A stretch of DNA of 64,000 bases from assembly GCF_001638985.1 (NCBI RefSeq), contig NW_017265155.1, positions 930,001-994,000 on the forward strand, written 5' to 3'. Source of the DNA: Phycomyces blakesleeanus NRRL 1555(-) (lineage: Eukaryota; Mucoromycota; Mucoromycetes; Mucorales; Phycomycetaceae). The first letter of the stretch is position 1, and every line of letters begins with the position of its first letter. This document shows positions 36,801 through 49,691 of the stretch, piece by piece. The notes under the pieces are model-generated. The model saw only the letters and a list, made by a program, of their open reading frames with translations, was not told where the DNA came from and made no database searches. Position numbers and translations under genes: made by a program.

Positions 36801-38347
36801 CGCGTGTCAGGCGTTCGTTGTCGTCTGGTGAAGGGTGCAAGGTGATTCGGTCGAGGATTTCACGGACCAGAGAAGTCTGGTTGCTTGAGACAGCCTTTAT
36901 GAGATCCATCTCGAGATCGTCCATACTATCTGTAGCCGTGGCTGTGGGTGTGGCGTTTGTTGATGTTGATCCTCCTGCTACTGCTGTAGTTGCTGGGGTT
37001 TGAGACTCATGTGGTACAGTTGCTATCGGAGGTGATATCGGGATACCGGCTTGAATATTCGATAGTTCGAGTCGATTGAGGCTAGAAAGGTCGGCGAGTT
37101 CAGAAAGGAACTGGGTATTGAAGCATGGTTGGATATCGATCTGACGAGAAAGGTAGAGTTCTTTTGTGGTTGATTTTGAACGTTTGTCCCACTTTTTTAG
37201 GATCTTTCGAAAGCCTTCGTTGTTTAATTCGACGTATTTCTGAATATTAATATAAAAAAAAAAAGAAGAGAAACACACACACACACATATATATATATAT
37301 TATTTTCGTTGGTTAGTTAGTTAGTTAGTTAGAGAGAAGAAGTTGTTTCATTTGGTTTGCTACACATATTTCGACCAAATTCTACTCTATCGCCTTTTGC
37401 TGCATATATATATATATATAGTCTTTCTCTTTACCTGTAGTTTATTCAAGTCATGTTCAAATTGCATAAAGGCTTCTTGAATGGAGTTGTAGAGCGTCGA
37501 GGCGTGCTTCAAGCGGCGCGAGTCTGATTGAAGTACCTTTTTTTTATCTACAAGCGTACGCAGCCGTATCTTAAGTTCATTTTCTTTTTGAAGATAAAAG
37601 GAATTGATCTAGATAATAAATATTCGTTTATTATTATATACAAAGAATATTTTTTTATACATTTTTTTTATTTAAGTATAACGTATAATGTTCTTTTGTA
37701 CCTTTTCAAGTTCTCTTTCTAGTTTAAAGAAGAATGCCGCCTTTTGAGATTGTAAAAACTTTGATGGATCGTCATCGGATGTGTTGGAATTAGATAAACC
37801 TGGGGTTGATATGCTACTGCGCGGTACATTCTTTAATAGAGAGCTGATGAATTTCTTTAGACCTTTGTAATCCAAATATTGAGAACTCCATTCGGTGAAC
37901 TGCTGGCTTTGGATTTGTTTGCCAAACTATAATGTATATGGTGTATACGTGTGTTGTGTTATATTGTGTTTTATTATATGCGTGTATGTGTGCGTGTACG
38001 TGTGCGTGTGTACGTGTACGTGTAAGTGTATGTGTATGTCGTGTGTCGTTTGTCGTGTGTCGTGTGTCGTGTGTGTTGTGTAGGTAGTGTACGTGTATTG
38101 TGTATATAGGTGTGTATCATAAAATAGGTTTTATTAGTTTGTTTGTTAATACAAAATCTTTTTTAAAAAAAGAGAGAAATAAGGTATTTTTGTGTTGTAT
38201 TGAGAAATAAGATATGTATGTTTGCATATATGTTGTAGTTGTCATTTTGTTTTGTGATGTCTTGAACGTCTTTAATTGAATTTGGAATGGGGATTGTATG
38301 TGTGTGTGTGTGTGTGTGTATGTGTTTCGTTTTTAAAGTACCTTCAT
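33859..38347 (-). CDS. PHO81: PHO81-family phosphate-signalling protein (SPX, ankyrin, degenerate GDPD)
   Basis: Homologue of yeast Pho81/Neurospora NUC-2, which senses phosphate (via inositol pyrophosphates) and inhibits the Pho80-Pho85 kinase. Seven exons on the minus strand: 38347-38342 (Met-Lys only), 37926-37702, 37608-37435, 37239-34789, 34659-34428, 34302-34109 and 34035-33859, giving 1152 residues. The SPX domain covers about residues 1-185, with 'YLDYKGLKKF' and the Lys-rich 'RKILKKWDKRSK' helix that forms the phosphate-binding surface. Seven or so ankyrin repeats span about residues 275-540. Low-complexity Gly-Ala/Asp and Thr/Ala tracts follow. The C-terminus resembles glycerophosphodiester phosphodiesterase, but the active-site His-Asp position reads 'VVFANWLVP', so catalysis is probably lost, as expected of this regulatory family. 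Some exon boundaries were set by motif continuity. Confidence 0.92.
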
Positions 38348-41092
38348 GAGAATACCAAAAAGTAGAAGCTCAGTTTCTTTCTGTTTCCTTTTTTGTTTCC
38401 TGTTTTGTTAATATAAAATAATATTTATATTTGTATACAATTATATATAAAGATAACTGTATATAGTAATATAAAAAAATAGATAGATAGATATATATAT
38501 ATATATATATATATATATCTAGTCAAAAATATGCAAGGAAGAAGTAGAAGAAGAAGAGGGAGAAGGGAAAGAGGAATCAAGAAATAGGCAAACAAAAATA
38601 AAAGGGCGGAGAAATACAGGAATAAAACTTGTCAGCGCGCTCTTTTTTTTTTTTTTCCTTTGTCTTAATTCTCATCATTCACTTAATTTTTTTTTCTTAC
38701 TCCATTAAACATATAGATGAGAATTGTGACGGCTTGTGTGTAATTTTTTAATTTTTTTATACTTTTTTTTAGTAACAGCTCTCCAGTGCCAGACAAAAGC
38801 TCAGGCACGAGTAGAATTCGTTGGTCAAGGTTTAATTCCAAATATATATATACATGTATTTAAACAGTACCATCATCAGTAACCATCATCAGCATCAGTT
38901 AATATTAAATACAAACGTTTCTACGGATATTCTATAGTCTTCTTTTTTGGAATCTGTATAAAGTAACAGGCACAGTCTTCGTTCACCTTTTCCCCTTTTG
39001 TTCCTTCTTAGATATCCCAAAAATATTAGAGCGTTAATATGTATTTCTATAAAAAAAAAAGAAAAGAATAGACAAATTTATAGAATATATAAAATAAGCT
39101 TTCTGATGTGTGACATCTTTGATGATGATGATGATGATGATTAGAAAATAGAAATAGTAATTACACAGACCAAACTAAACTAAACTAAACTAAACTAAAA
39201 AAAAGGCAATATATTTGTATCTATATATCATGTGTAATTGAATACGTACATCACGAATATTTGGTAGATATTCTAGTAAGAATATCCAACACAGCAAATG
39301 ATGTTTATATATATAAGATACATATTCATTTATGTATTCCCTCATCACTACATCAAGTGCTTATAATCATCTTCAAACTCTAGATTTACGATAAAGCAAA
39401 ACAAATCAAACCAAATGTAATATAATATAATCTGTTGCTATGGAAACAAAATAAATATATAATATAATAAAGTATATATTAAACTTGGATATCATGGCAA
39501 CAATTTGTGAATTGTCCAATAGCATGTAGAGAGATAACACGCGGGTATTTTGTCTAGTCCACAGTACATGTGTATGTACACACACAAAATAACAGGACAA
39601 ATCGCCAATTCACAAGCTGGGTACAGACCAACAATAACATCAGAATTACAAGGAGTTCACAATCATTTGAATTTTGCATTTTTACTTATTTATTTGGCTT
39701 CTTACTTTGTATAGTGATATTTCTCATACTTTTTGTAATTTACAAAATCGTACACTGAAATTCTTAGAATCATTCCCATATTGTGTCTTATAGAATTACA
39801 AACACGAACCAAAGCTTTGTAAATTTGTATAAACACACACAATAGTAAAGTATCAAAAGTTAATATATACTTAATATTGAGCTATACATATACATATAAA
39901 TATACGCTTTTATTGTTTTATTTTTTCTACAAAATACGACAAGTTTACTGATGATTTTTTTCTGCTTATAAATTGATATTTTTTAAAACAACCACTTTTT
40001 TTTTTAAAAAAAAAAGAGAAATACATATATATATAAGAAGCCACAGTTTGTGATCATTTTCACTTGGATTTCTGTACTCTTTATTTTATTTTCACTTCTT
40101 TTAATTATGTGTCTTTTAATTTGAAACAGGAAAATATAACCCACATTCAGGGTGGAGTGAATATAGAATTACTGTTTTCATTCTATTGTATTTCTTTTTT
40201 TAAGATATTCAATTACTATCTTTATATTAATCTACATATCACCCACACTGACAATTAAAGAAAAAATATATATACAAAAAGAAAACAAAACAAAACAAAA
40301 GGAAAAGTGAGAAAGAGGTACAAAGAATATATAAACGTATATATCCTTTTTAAGTAAAAACCATTGGTTTTTCTTATGGAGAATTTATCCTATTATGGTC
40401 AATTTTCTTTCAACCAACTTCTTGGATACATATATATATATATGTTTATCCGTACACGAGAAAAGACTTGGCACTGAACAAGATTTTTCTGTTCTTCTTC
40501 TTTTTTTTTTCTTTTCATTTCATTTAGTTTCATTTTAATATAATTGGTCAAACCTGTAGAATATCAATACATCCAACGTTACAGCTCGATAAACTAATTA
40601 TTTTGCTGTTTTGCTTTCTTTTGTAATTTATATTATTTTTTAAAAATAATAATAATAAAAATAATCAATTTTATTGTCGCAGAAAAAAAAAGTGTATAAT
40701 AAGTGTATGAATTTATTTATAGGTTAGTCTTTCTTTTATCTGCTTATATATATTGAGGAGGACTTCTTTACGAAACACTTCTTGTATATGTATATGTATA
40801 TTCGAAACAGAAATGATGAATATTCAGAATTGACCAATTCGACATTGACTTTTGGTTTATTTATAAAAGCACCAAAAGTAAAATATAGAAGAGCAGGCAG
40901 ATTACAAAATAATATAAAGCAGAGGCAGAAAGAGAGAAAGAGCAAGAGTACGTATCTCTTCTATTTTATTTGAATAAAAAATAATAATAAATAAATAAAA
41001 GAAAATATTATAAAATAAAAAGAAAAATAAAATCATAAGGCCTTCTTATTTCGTTATATTTGTTTTACAAGTAATTATTGTGCATATTCTAT
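38348..41092. other. Long intergenic region, no gene recognised
   Basis: AT-rich, with GT/TA repeats around 38300-38520, a GAT repeat (39120-39141), an ACTAA repeat (39175-39200), and many short open frames without conserved blocks. The GT-rich stretch in the adjoining PHO81 first intron (37950-38090) consists of degenerate CGTGTA/GTGTCGT units. Confidence 0.45.
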
Positions 41093-42536
41093 TTAGATCA
41101 AAAGACCAGCTACTGCAACAAGAGCCAAGCCAATATAGGCAGGAGAAAGTTTTACAGCACCAGATGTGGATGAACTGGTGCTTGAAAGCGAAGACACCTT
41201 GCTAGCGACACCAGAACTAGGAGACGAACCGGAAGCAGCAGAGATGGGAATAGAAGAAGCAACAGAGGAAGCAGAAGACGAGGCAGAAGAAGAGGCAGAA
41301 GAAGTTGTGTTGAGTCCGAGGTACTCGCTGAAGGATTGGAAACTGACGGTGTTCTCAAAGTAAGGGTAAGTAATGTTCTGGCAAGTCGCAACGTTAATAA
41401 CATGCTGGTAGTTTTGTCTGATAGCAGGCAGGTTCTGCAAGGCAAGCGACATAGTTTCGTTGTTGATTTCGTGGGTCAAGACAATGTTTCCAGAGTTGGC
41501 AAAGGTTCCATTTTTACCCATGGTGATAAAGTCAGTGTAGCTCTCCTCAACAGCGGCAACAGTTGTAGTGACACCGGCAGCCCAGTCATCAGTGTCAAGG
41601 TTCCAGATAATGGCAGTCAAACCCAATTGGCTGGCAATCCAACGAACACGATCATCAACATCACCATAAGGCTACATTACCAAAACAAAACAAAAAATAA
41701 GTAAATCAAATTAACATATAATAATAATAATGATAATAATATTGATAGAGAATTAAACTTACAGGACGCCAGTAGCGGGGAGTGAGACCAGTGATAAGCT
41801 TGATTGCCTTTTGGGTGTAGTAGAACTCGGCAAGGACTTCCTGGTTGGTCAGGGTGGTGACCATTGGATGAGACCAGGTGTGGGAGGCAATGTGGTGGCC
41901 ATCTTTAACACCGCGCATGGCACCATAAGGCCAGTCGACGACATTAGAGCCAATGTAGAACATACTGGCAGTCAACTTTTGTTCTTCGAGATAGTCATAA
42001 AAGGCGTTGTGGGAACAGTTTGGCCCATCGTCATAAGTAAGACCCCATGTTTCTGGCTCGGGGCAGTAGTAGATGTCAGGGTTGACATCGGCAATTTTGG
42101 GCACGGTGCAGACAGACGAAGACCACCAGCAATCGGGATCTGTATTGGCGTCGTATCCAGTAAAGTCAAGCGAGCCAGAAGAGGTGAGGGTACGGACTGG
42201 GATGTTGGGCGCCTTTGTCCAGTCAATGGAGTTGTAGAGCGCAGTGAACTCGGCAGAGGTGTTCATTCCGTTGGTTGTCGCAACCTCCCAAATGGAAGGC
42301 CACTCGGTTGGGTCAATGTTGAAAAGGGCAGTGTCGGGATCATAGTAGGTGCACTCCTGGGTAGGATTAATGGAAACAGTCTGGGTGATCTTTGGCAGAG
42401 TGACGTTCAAGGGATTGATGTTTGACTTGAACGATTGCCAGTAGTCCTGGCCATTGGTAGTCGATGCAGCTGCACTCACAAAACTAGCCACCTGGGCAAG
42501 CGTGAGAGAAAGAAGAAGGGGTTTAATTTGTACCAT
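41093..42536 (-). CDS. Chitin deacetylase, GPI-anchored type
   Basis: Polysaccharide deacetylase (NodB homology, carbohydrate esterase family 4) converting chitin to chitosan at the cell wall, abundant in Mucoromycota. Two exons on the minus strand: 42536-41763 and 41671-41093, giving 450 residues. A signal peptide occupies residues 1-22. The five NodB motifs are present: 'TYDDGP' (167-172, catalytic base and metal Asp), 'HTWSHP' (219-224, metal His pair), 'RPPYGD' formed across the splice junction (257-262), 'DTDDW' and 'IVLTHE' (catalytic His). The C-terminus is Ser-rich and ends in a hydrophobic segment (SPAYIGLALVAVAGLLI), as expected for GPI attachment. Several N-glycosylation sequons are seen. 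Strong family match and complete length. Confidence 0.95.
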
Positions 42537-45536
42537 TTGGTAAAAGGAAGGACAAAAGGAAATGTATGTTTGTGGGTGTATGTGAGAGTGTGTGCAGATG
42601 ATTTGAGAAGAAGAGGGAAAGGGGGAGGAAGAAGAAGAGAAAGAGAAAGAGGAGGGTTTTCCGGATGGTGTTCTCCTTGGATTGTTTCATCTTGTGCCTT
42701 TTATATGTTAAATTTTTTCCCTAATTTCCTTACTTTGCTTACTTTGCTTACTTTCTTCTTTATAAATAAACATAATGTTATTTTTGTAATATAATATAAT
42801 GTAGTGTAATTTAATGTATAGAATATCCTCTGAGTAGACTATGAATTATATATATAAATATATAAGTTGACCGGCCTGTGAAACGCTTGGCTTGGCATTG
42901 ACCATAGTAGGTTTAATAAGCCAACCCATTTTCGATAATATATCTATTTTAATCCCTAGGCAACGTGTAGCAAAAAGGCACATATACAATTCCCGCCATT
43001 TAAATGCCTATTTTTGGGCAATTTTTTTTTAGAAATACGCACACAAATGATAATAAAATAAAATATTATTGACAAGCCCTGTGTTTGCTTTGTATACACA
43101 GCCCTCTATAACTCTTATTCACGCGCCTCGTATAAGACATTCATGGTAATTTTGCCACGATACCAAAAAGGATGTTGTCGGTTTAAACTTTACACAAAAA
43201 GGCTACAGATATATCTATTAAACCAGGTGTAATACATTTGAGTTCCTATATTTGTGCGCCAACATATACACTTCCTGGATGTAGATCAAACAGATCAAAT
43301 AGATCAAACAGATCAAAAAGACCAAGCAAATTGGAACAAACCAAGAGATTAGAGAATTAATTTGACAGCAAATGATAGTAGATGGCAACCAATTGTTATA
43401 TGCTACCTTGACAGAAATGAATTGTTTTATGGTAAATCACTGGAGAACAAGACGATAGTTCACTTTTTGTTTGAGTTTTCTTTGATTGAATAAACAGGAA
43501 AATTTATTTCCCGTAAGCCATGATTGACTTGATAATAACTTTGACTTCATCTACTGCATACACGCAGATATATGTATGTGTGTGTGTGTATTGTACTTTT
43601 ATGATTCAAAATAGATTCTTTTGACTGTCCGTCTCTTGGTCCTATAATACAATAATACATATATACTGGCAAAACTCAATTGTGATCTTTAAATACATAT
43701 GTAAGTGTATATTTATTGGAGCTATTTATTTATGTGTATAATATTAACCATTTCTAGAATATCATTATCTCTTTAAAGAAGAATTGCCCTAAAACACACA
43801 CAAAACAGGATTTAAAATAAAAGTATTAGCACATTATAGAAAGCCACACGAGAACTAATATATTACATATTACATATTCATGCCCTTATTCTTTTTTTTA
43901 AAAAAAATAAAATAAAAATAAAATACATGATAAAGTTTTGTCTCTGTAGTTACTGTTATCATATTTCTTTACTTATATGTCATTTGTACCACAGAGATAC
44001 AGTGCCAAAAATAAATGATTTCCAACCACATAATTAATCTTTGCCTATAATATTGCCGTCATTATGTAGCCTTTCAAAAAATATTTTGTCTCAAACAACC
44101 GAACAAAACAAAAATGTAAAAAGTACAAAGCAGAACATGGTAGTGAAAACAAGCCTTTTTTTATATATATATTACAATTATTAGATGATTTTATTACCAC
44201 GCACCAAAAATACACAAATACACAGCCATATTAATATCCATATTCATAAAAAGGATCTTTAATCTGGTTTTGGTTTTGATCTTTTTTTTGGAAAAATAAA
44301 GTTTCTCACATCAAACAGGTTTATTGCTTTTATTTTTTATTATTTTGATTTTTCGGCTTCCTCCTTTATTTTAAAAGAAAGAAAGAAATGCTTGCCTAAA
44401 GCAGTCCACAAAATCAAAATGAGAATGTAAGCCTGTATACGTCACCTTACAGGAACAAACGACCACAATCTGGTCTGATATGTAACCTGTGGCGTTGAAT
44501 GGCTGTGTGTATTTACCATTGAGCCGTACAGTCATAAAATACAAAAATATCAAATAATACCTATTACCACTGCTATAACTGTTATTATAATTATTCAATT
44601 ATTAATAGCAGTAACAATAGTAATAGTTATGACGGCCAGGACTGTAATCACGCAGCCTCTTGATTACTTTATTGGTTGTGAGTCAAAAATAGAATGCAAT
44701 GTTTCCTTTTTGTTCAATCATGCTTGTGTCCGGAAGGTTGTTGTACCGGAATCAATAAGCTCCGGTTAATTTATACAGCTTATTATTATTATTATTATTA
44801 TTTTTAATGAGAATTCTGCAAAGCCCATGTAAGCTTTTAATAGACAGAAATAACAAATATATGCATTGTATATTACATCTCACTTTCTAACCTTGACCCA
44901 GTTGTCCGCAGCTTTTAACCCATTGAAGTATATTAAAGCACATAAACACAAGTACGCCACATCTAATGCTGTATAAAACTCAAAATACAGTAAAAAGGGC
45001 TTAATGCAAAAGAAAAGAAAACAAGATACTGACTACCCTATTAGAATTATCTCAAGTCATTACAACTTATTCAAGAACCAAATGAGAAAATAGCTACTAC
45101 AGATATTTGTTCCAAAGCAGATATAAACAGACCAGATGCTGTCAAATGGTGTATTAAATCCGTAATAAGCAACACGGGGACCAGAGAAACCCCCCCCCCC
45201 CCAAAAAAAAAATAAATAAATAAATAAATAGATAAATTGAGTATAAGAATGATACGCTACACTTGAACACAATAAGCTTCTAAAGTACAAACTTTTAGTT
45301 GAGTACAAAAATCGGTGAATTTGTAAAACAAGTATTTCAGCAACATAATGAATATCAATTTACATAGTGGTATTAAAGAAAAACTTACAAACATATAACC
45401 CTTGTTGTAAATAAATAAACATGTAAAAAGAGAAACCATTAGGAAGAAGTGACTATCATTTGTTGATCTGAGTCTTTCCTGACACTACAAGAGAAAAATA
45501 TAAAAATATGCCAAATTGAAATCGAAACATATATGA

Positions 45537-45574
<38 letters not shown>

Positions 45575-45976
45575 GGGCCATTATGCCACCTCAAGAAAAA
45601 CTACTTTAATAAAAAATAACTACTTCTGTAAAAAACAAAAGAAACTTCAACGCTTCTAAGATTACTTAAATATCTTTTTCATATATATATATATATAGAA
45701 AAATGGTCTATATAAAGTGATAGTAATAGCACCAGCGTAGTGACTTCTTTTTTTATTTTGTTTTATATTTTGCATACTCATCTGCTAGCCTACATCTAGC
45801 ACTATATCTTGGTAGAGTTTCGTATATGTTTACTATACTGTTACTAATTTAAGTATTCACTACCAGTTTACACTTCTGGCTAAAAGTTGACTTTTGTATG
45901 CCCTGATGTTATATCATAACAGGGGGTTTCATTATCTCTTAGGATTTGCATTCGGAAAACGGATATTAAACAAGTA
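42537..45976. other. Long intergenic region leading into transposon block
   Basis: AT-rich. Contains an 'AGATCAAA(C/T)' repeat (43285-43320), TAT repeats (44780-44801), a poly-C/poly-A junction near 45190 and a long TA repeat (45541-45571). Short open frames at 44371-44598 and 45060-45439 on the minus strand have no recognisable domain. No gene called. Confidence 0.4.
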
Positions 45977-46440
45977 CACTACAGAAAATAAAAGTGCGGC
46001 TTTCTGGCAGTTTTCTGGCGATTTCGGATGGTGGTGTTTTGGTGGTTTTTTGCCTAAAATACATTTTACCGCCCTTGAGTTTAAACACTTTTTACAAATC
46101 TCCGCTTTCTTATTATTTTTTATTGGCTTTTATATTGGACGTGGCTTCTTTTTTTATTGTGTAAAGTTTATATAGAATTGATTATTTTTATTTGAGCATC
46201 ATTTTGATTCGTGTTTTTGCTTTAAAACTTAGTTTATATAGGGTTTCTATAGGACACTAATTACTTCTTATTATTGTTACACTTTCAAAAGTAGTTTTTA
46301 TTGGATAGAATATATGTACATTTTTGCTCATTTTAATAGATACAAATCTTTATTAGTTGTTTTTATAAAAATAGCTTTTTTAAATTCATTTTATTGGCTT
46401 ATACAACAGAAAGTAGCACTGTAGAAAAAAATCCACAAGT
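45977..46440 (+). mobile_element. Left-end relic of a CACTA element
   Basis: Starts CACTACAGAAAATAAAAG at 45977. The following 200 bases parallel the left end of CACTA copy 1: a GGTGGTTTT segment and then 'CCCTTGAGTTT...CAAATCTCCGCTT' against 'CCCTGAGTTC...CATCTCCGCTT'. Further in are TTTTATTGG subterminal motifs (around 46120, 46298 and 46391) and a GCACTGTAG motif also present in copy 1. No right terminus or transposase follows, so this is a truncated end. Confidence 0.6.
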
Positions 46441-46592
46441 ATTTAAAACAAACTGCCTATTTTGAAAATAAATGGCAATTTTTTAACACCATCTAGCACT
46501 TACCAAGTTTAGAATATTTCTATCCTATTTTGGCTCTAGAGAAATATTTTGAAGATGAAAGTCTCATTATCAACCTAGAAAATGAACTTACT

Positions 46593-46600
46593 TATTTGTT
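46593..46600. repeat. Target-site duplication of MULE-1, left
   Basis: TATTTGTT directly before the left terminus of MULE-1; the identical octamer is at 49684-49691 directly after the right terminus. MULEs usually make 8-11 bp duplications. Confidence 0.8.
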
Positions 46601-49600
46601 GAACGTCTATATTTTCTGGTAGATGGTAAAGTATTAGCCGAAATTGAGGCTTATCTACCAGAAAATAAAAAACGCGATAATTTACCAAGTCGTTTTGAAA
46701 GTTGTTTCAATTTACAAAACATTTCTTTGAGAAAAAAGCTAGATAGTTATAATTTTATTCTCGTGTATGAGATCTGCGAAGATGAACTTCATATTTGTTT
46801 TTTATAGACTGAAAGACTTGTAGAGAGCATTGATATGCATCAACCAAAGTCTGACCATCATCTTCAGTTATATACTGTTGCATAGTCAGTAGATCTTGGT
46901 TTGCATACCAAAGTGTTTGATTGATGTCAATACATTGCTGTATAAAAGCAGATGTACGACTGATAGTTGGTGTGATTGTGGCTGTTTCAGAGGTAGAGAC
47001 TGACTGTATTACGTTTGTACTTGTGACAGAAGGTGGAAAGAAGTAGAGAGATCGGTTTGTATGCATTTTAAGCAAATACATATGCTTACAAGGTTTATAT
47101 CTTTGCTGATAATCGAAGCAGATGCAGGAAATAATCAAGTTTGGCTCTGCAACCTGAATGACATATGCTGTATTTTCATTTACAAATGACCGAACTTGCC
47201 AATTTACATCTTCTGCAGTACCAGAAGCAACAATCATCATTTCCCTGTCATCATCATCGACTTCTTCAGCTTCCATCTCACGTATTCTTTGTTGTCTAGT
47301 AAAAGAACTCATTAAACCATTGTTTGACATGACGCATTCGTATTCTTGTGTGAGATAATACTCAACATCATATACTAAAACAAAAACAAGCTTATCAAGT
47401 CTCTTGTTTCTAGATCTTTTCATGAAAACTGTTTTTAATTGCTTGTGCCAGGACTCGATATAGTTATTTGTGAGCATATGGGAGAATTGTCGTTCATGGT
47501 TGTTGTGAATGAGTATTGATTACTGCTGAATCTGAGAGTAAGACTGAAGGATAAAATAATATCCTCAGCTATTCCAGTTAAACGGATCTGCCTTTATGAT
47601 ATTATCTAATACACAGATCATCATACACATAATTGATTATTTATTATTATCACCATGACATGGGATATACAAATACATATACATTATATATATGGCACCA
47701 TTATATTTCATCTACATATTTCTTTTATTAGACAAATACTTAATTGAGAGACTACAACTACAACTATTTAATATTATGAAACATTATCCGAGTGTCTGGG
47801 TCGGAATAGTAAAATATTACCAATAGCATAAATGCTCTTCTTTACCAAAACTCTCGGATTGATCTGACTGGAGAAGTATCATATCAATTGGTCTTTCCGG
47901 ATCTTTCCAGAACAACAATACTCCTGGAAGATGACTCATCGTGATAAAGATTACTTAAGCACACACTGAATTACAAATTAGAAAAACATATAAATATCAG
48001 TAGATAGTTCCGTGTAGAAAGACAATCGAATTTTATTATTCTTTACTTTTCTTTTGAAATAAACAACCTACACAAGTTCTCACAAATTCTTTTGTCTATA
48101 TTATATTTTGCTTTATTTTCTCCCCACAACAATGATATGCTCTACTCCAGATCTTAAACTTTGCTTCTGTGCACTAGTTTCTTTCAAAGTAATCCAAAAA
48201 GCTTTCTTGGTCGTCAAAGTCTTCTTTAAACTGCACAATTTTATGATGAAACTCGTCTATGTCTTCATAAATAATCTCTTGCAGAGACTTCATCATCACA
48301 CCACGTAAAATTCGTGCCTCTGATGATAAGGATCCAGGAATCTTCACACTGACAGATAACTTTTGGTTTCATTCTTGGGTTACATGAAAGATGCAAAATT
48401 GAATGGGTGTTGCAGGGAAAGTTGTCTGAATGACGTGAACGTCTGCTGCACAACAATCAATAGTAAATTGCTTTGGGTCAACAAGCAAAAAAGATCTCTT
48501 CAAGAACTGCAGCCACTGCACAATGGGGCTTACACCTCAATCATTGGTTACCATAAAGGCAACAGACCATCCTCTACCAATATCTTCATCACGCATCAAA
48601 AGGGTATAAAGAATCTCATTTACGTTGCTAGAGATTGCATGAGTAGCATCCAAACAGAAACAAGTTGCGGTTTTCATTTTTTCTTACTGAACGAGTGACA
48701 TAAAACCATATGCAAAGGCTGATGGATCTGGAGAATATGAAGTGTTTGCCTTAAAGATGTTGAAGTTTAAGGCAGGAAGTTTGTTGTTCATCCAGATTAA
48801 GAAAGAAGTCATTTGGTCTTTGTCAAGATGATACAGCTTTTTATTGATCTATTACAGAAATATATTAAAGTAAATGCTATAAGATATATTATTTTTAAAG
48901 CTTACTTTGTTCATCAAATTCCAGATATCATAATAATTAACTTTTCTTTCAGACTTTCTACCATATTAATCTACAGCTCTCAATATATCAATTCTAATTT
49001 AACTAGCAGATTTTGACGACTGTTCTAATTGCTGGGCCAACTCGTGAAGATATTTCTTTGCAAGAGGAAGGGTGCAAATGTCACTACACATATCACCAGG
49101 AGTATGCTCTGCATAATCTTTTATAACAACAAATTCATAAAACTCAGATGTCTTAAAGAATCCTTTCACACGAAGAAGAGCAGGACACTTGTTTTTCTTT
49201 GTTTGCTTTTGAACCACATGCAAAGCTGCCTTAGATTCATAGGTTCCCCAACGATGACAGGAATACTCCTGAGAAAAACACAGCTTAATACCAGTTGCTT
49301 TGGCTTCTTCAGCAGTAATGTTGGTGGGTTGCTTATTGGTGTTGCAAATTATCTACTTGACTGCACAAGCTTCCCCAATCTCTGTTAAACATTCTTTCTA
49401 CTCAGATGTTTTTACTCTAATACTATTTTCTAATCTAAGTGTCATTACTCCTGGAACAGAAGAACATTCGAAGGCTTGGGAGATTGTTGCCAAAGTGTAA
49501 ATGGTTTCGTTAGATTGAGTGTTGTTGATTGACATATTTGATGGGAGTATGTATTTTAATAAATCGCGTAATTTAATGGATATAGAATATCTGTTTCAAA

Positions 49601-49683
49601 TAAACAATTCAAAAATAAAGAAAAGGATTGGCAGTCACCATTTTGGCTAATATTTTATCATCTACCAGAAAATATAGACTTTC
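46601..49683 (-). mobile_element. MULE-1, Mutator-like element with TIRs and 8-bp TSD
   Basis: The left end GAACGTCTATATTTTCTGGT and the right end (read on the minus strand) GAAAGTCTATATTTTCTGGT begin imperfect terminal inverted repeats of about 45 bases (TAGATG[G/A]TAAA[G/A]TATTAGCC follows in both). Flanking TATTTGTT duplications define the borders exactly. It encodes one minus-strand transposase relic. The right border lies only 14 bases from the left terminus of MULE-2. Confidence 0.85.
46755..49535 (-). pseudogene. MULE-1 transposase with SWIM zinc finger, multiple stops
   Basis: Reads from MSINNTQSNETIYTLATISQ (start 49535) through an N-terminal FAR1-like zinc-binding region ('EYSCHRWGTYESKA', 'YAEHTPGDMCSD'), the first DDE block 'CFCLDATHAIS' near 48640, 'QFCIFHVTQE' near 48380, 'TNNYIESWHKQLKT' near 47440 and a C-terminal SWIM finger 'SCICFDYQQRYKPCKHMYLL' near 47070-47130. 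In-frame stops occur near 49424, at 48537-48539 (after Thr-Asn-Asp) and at 48369-48371 (after Gln-Glu); the last two sit where relatives have Trp. The last 240 residues form one open frame. Non-functional as read. Confidence 0.8.
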
Positions 49684-49691
49684 TATTTGTT
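49684..49691. repeat. Target-site duplication of MULE-1, right
   Basis: TATTTGTT, identical to 46593-46600. Confidence 0.8.

Noticed and set aside
37312..37332. TTAG repeat resembling a telomeric repeat
   Set aside because: The unit is TTAG, not TTAGGG, occurs about five times inside a PHO81 intron and is an ordinary microsatellite.
37950..38090. GT-rich CGTGTA/GTGTCGT stretch as a functional Z-DNA or regulatory element
   Set aside because: Lies in the long first intron of PHO81 and looks like a decayed dinucleotide repeat; nothing ties it to a function.
44371..45439. Short minus-strand ORFs before the transposon block
   Set aside because: Hydrophobic, AT-driven frames without domains, repeats or plausible splice partners.
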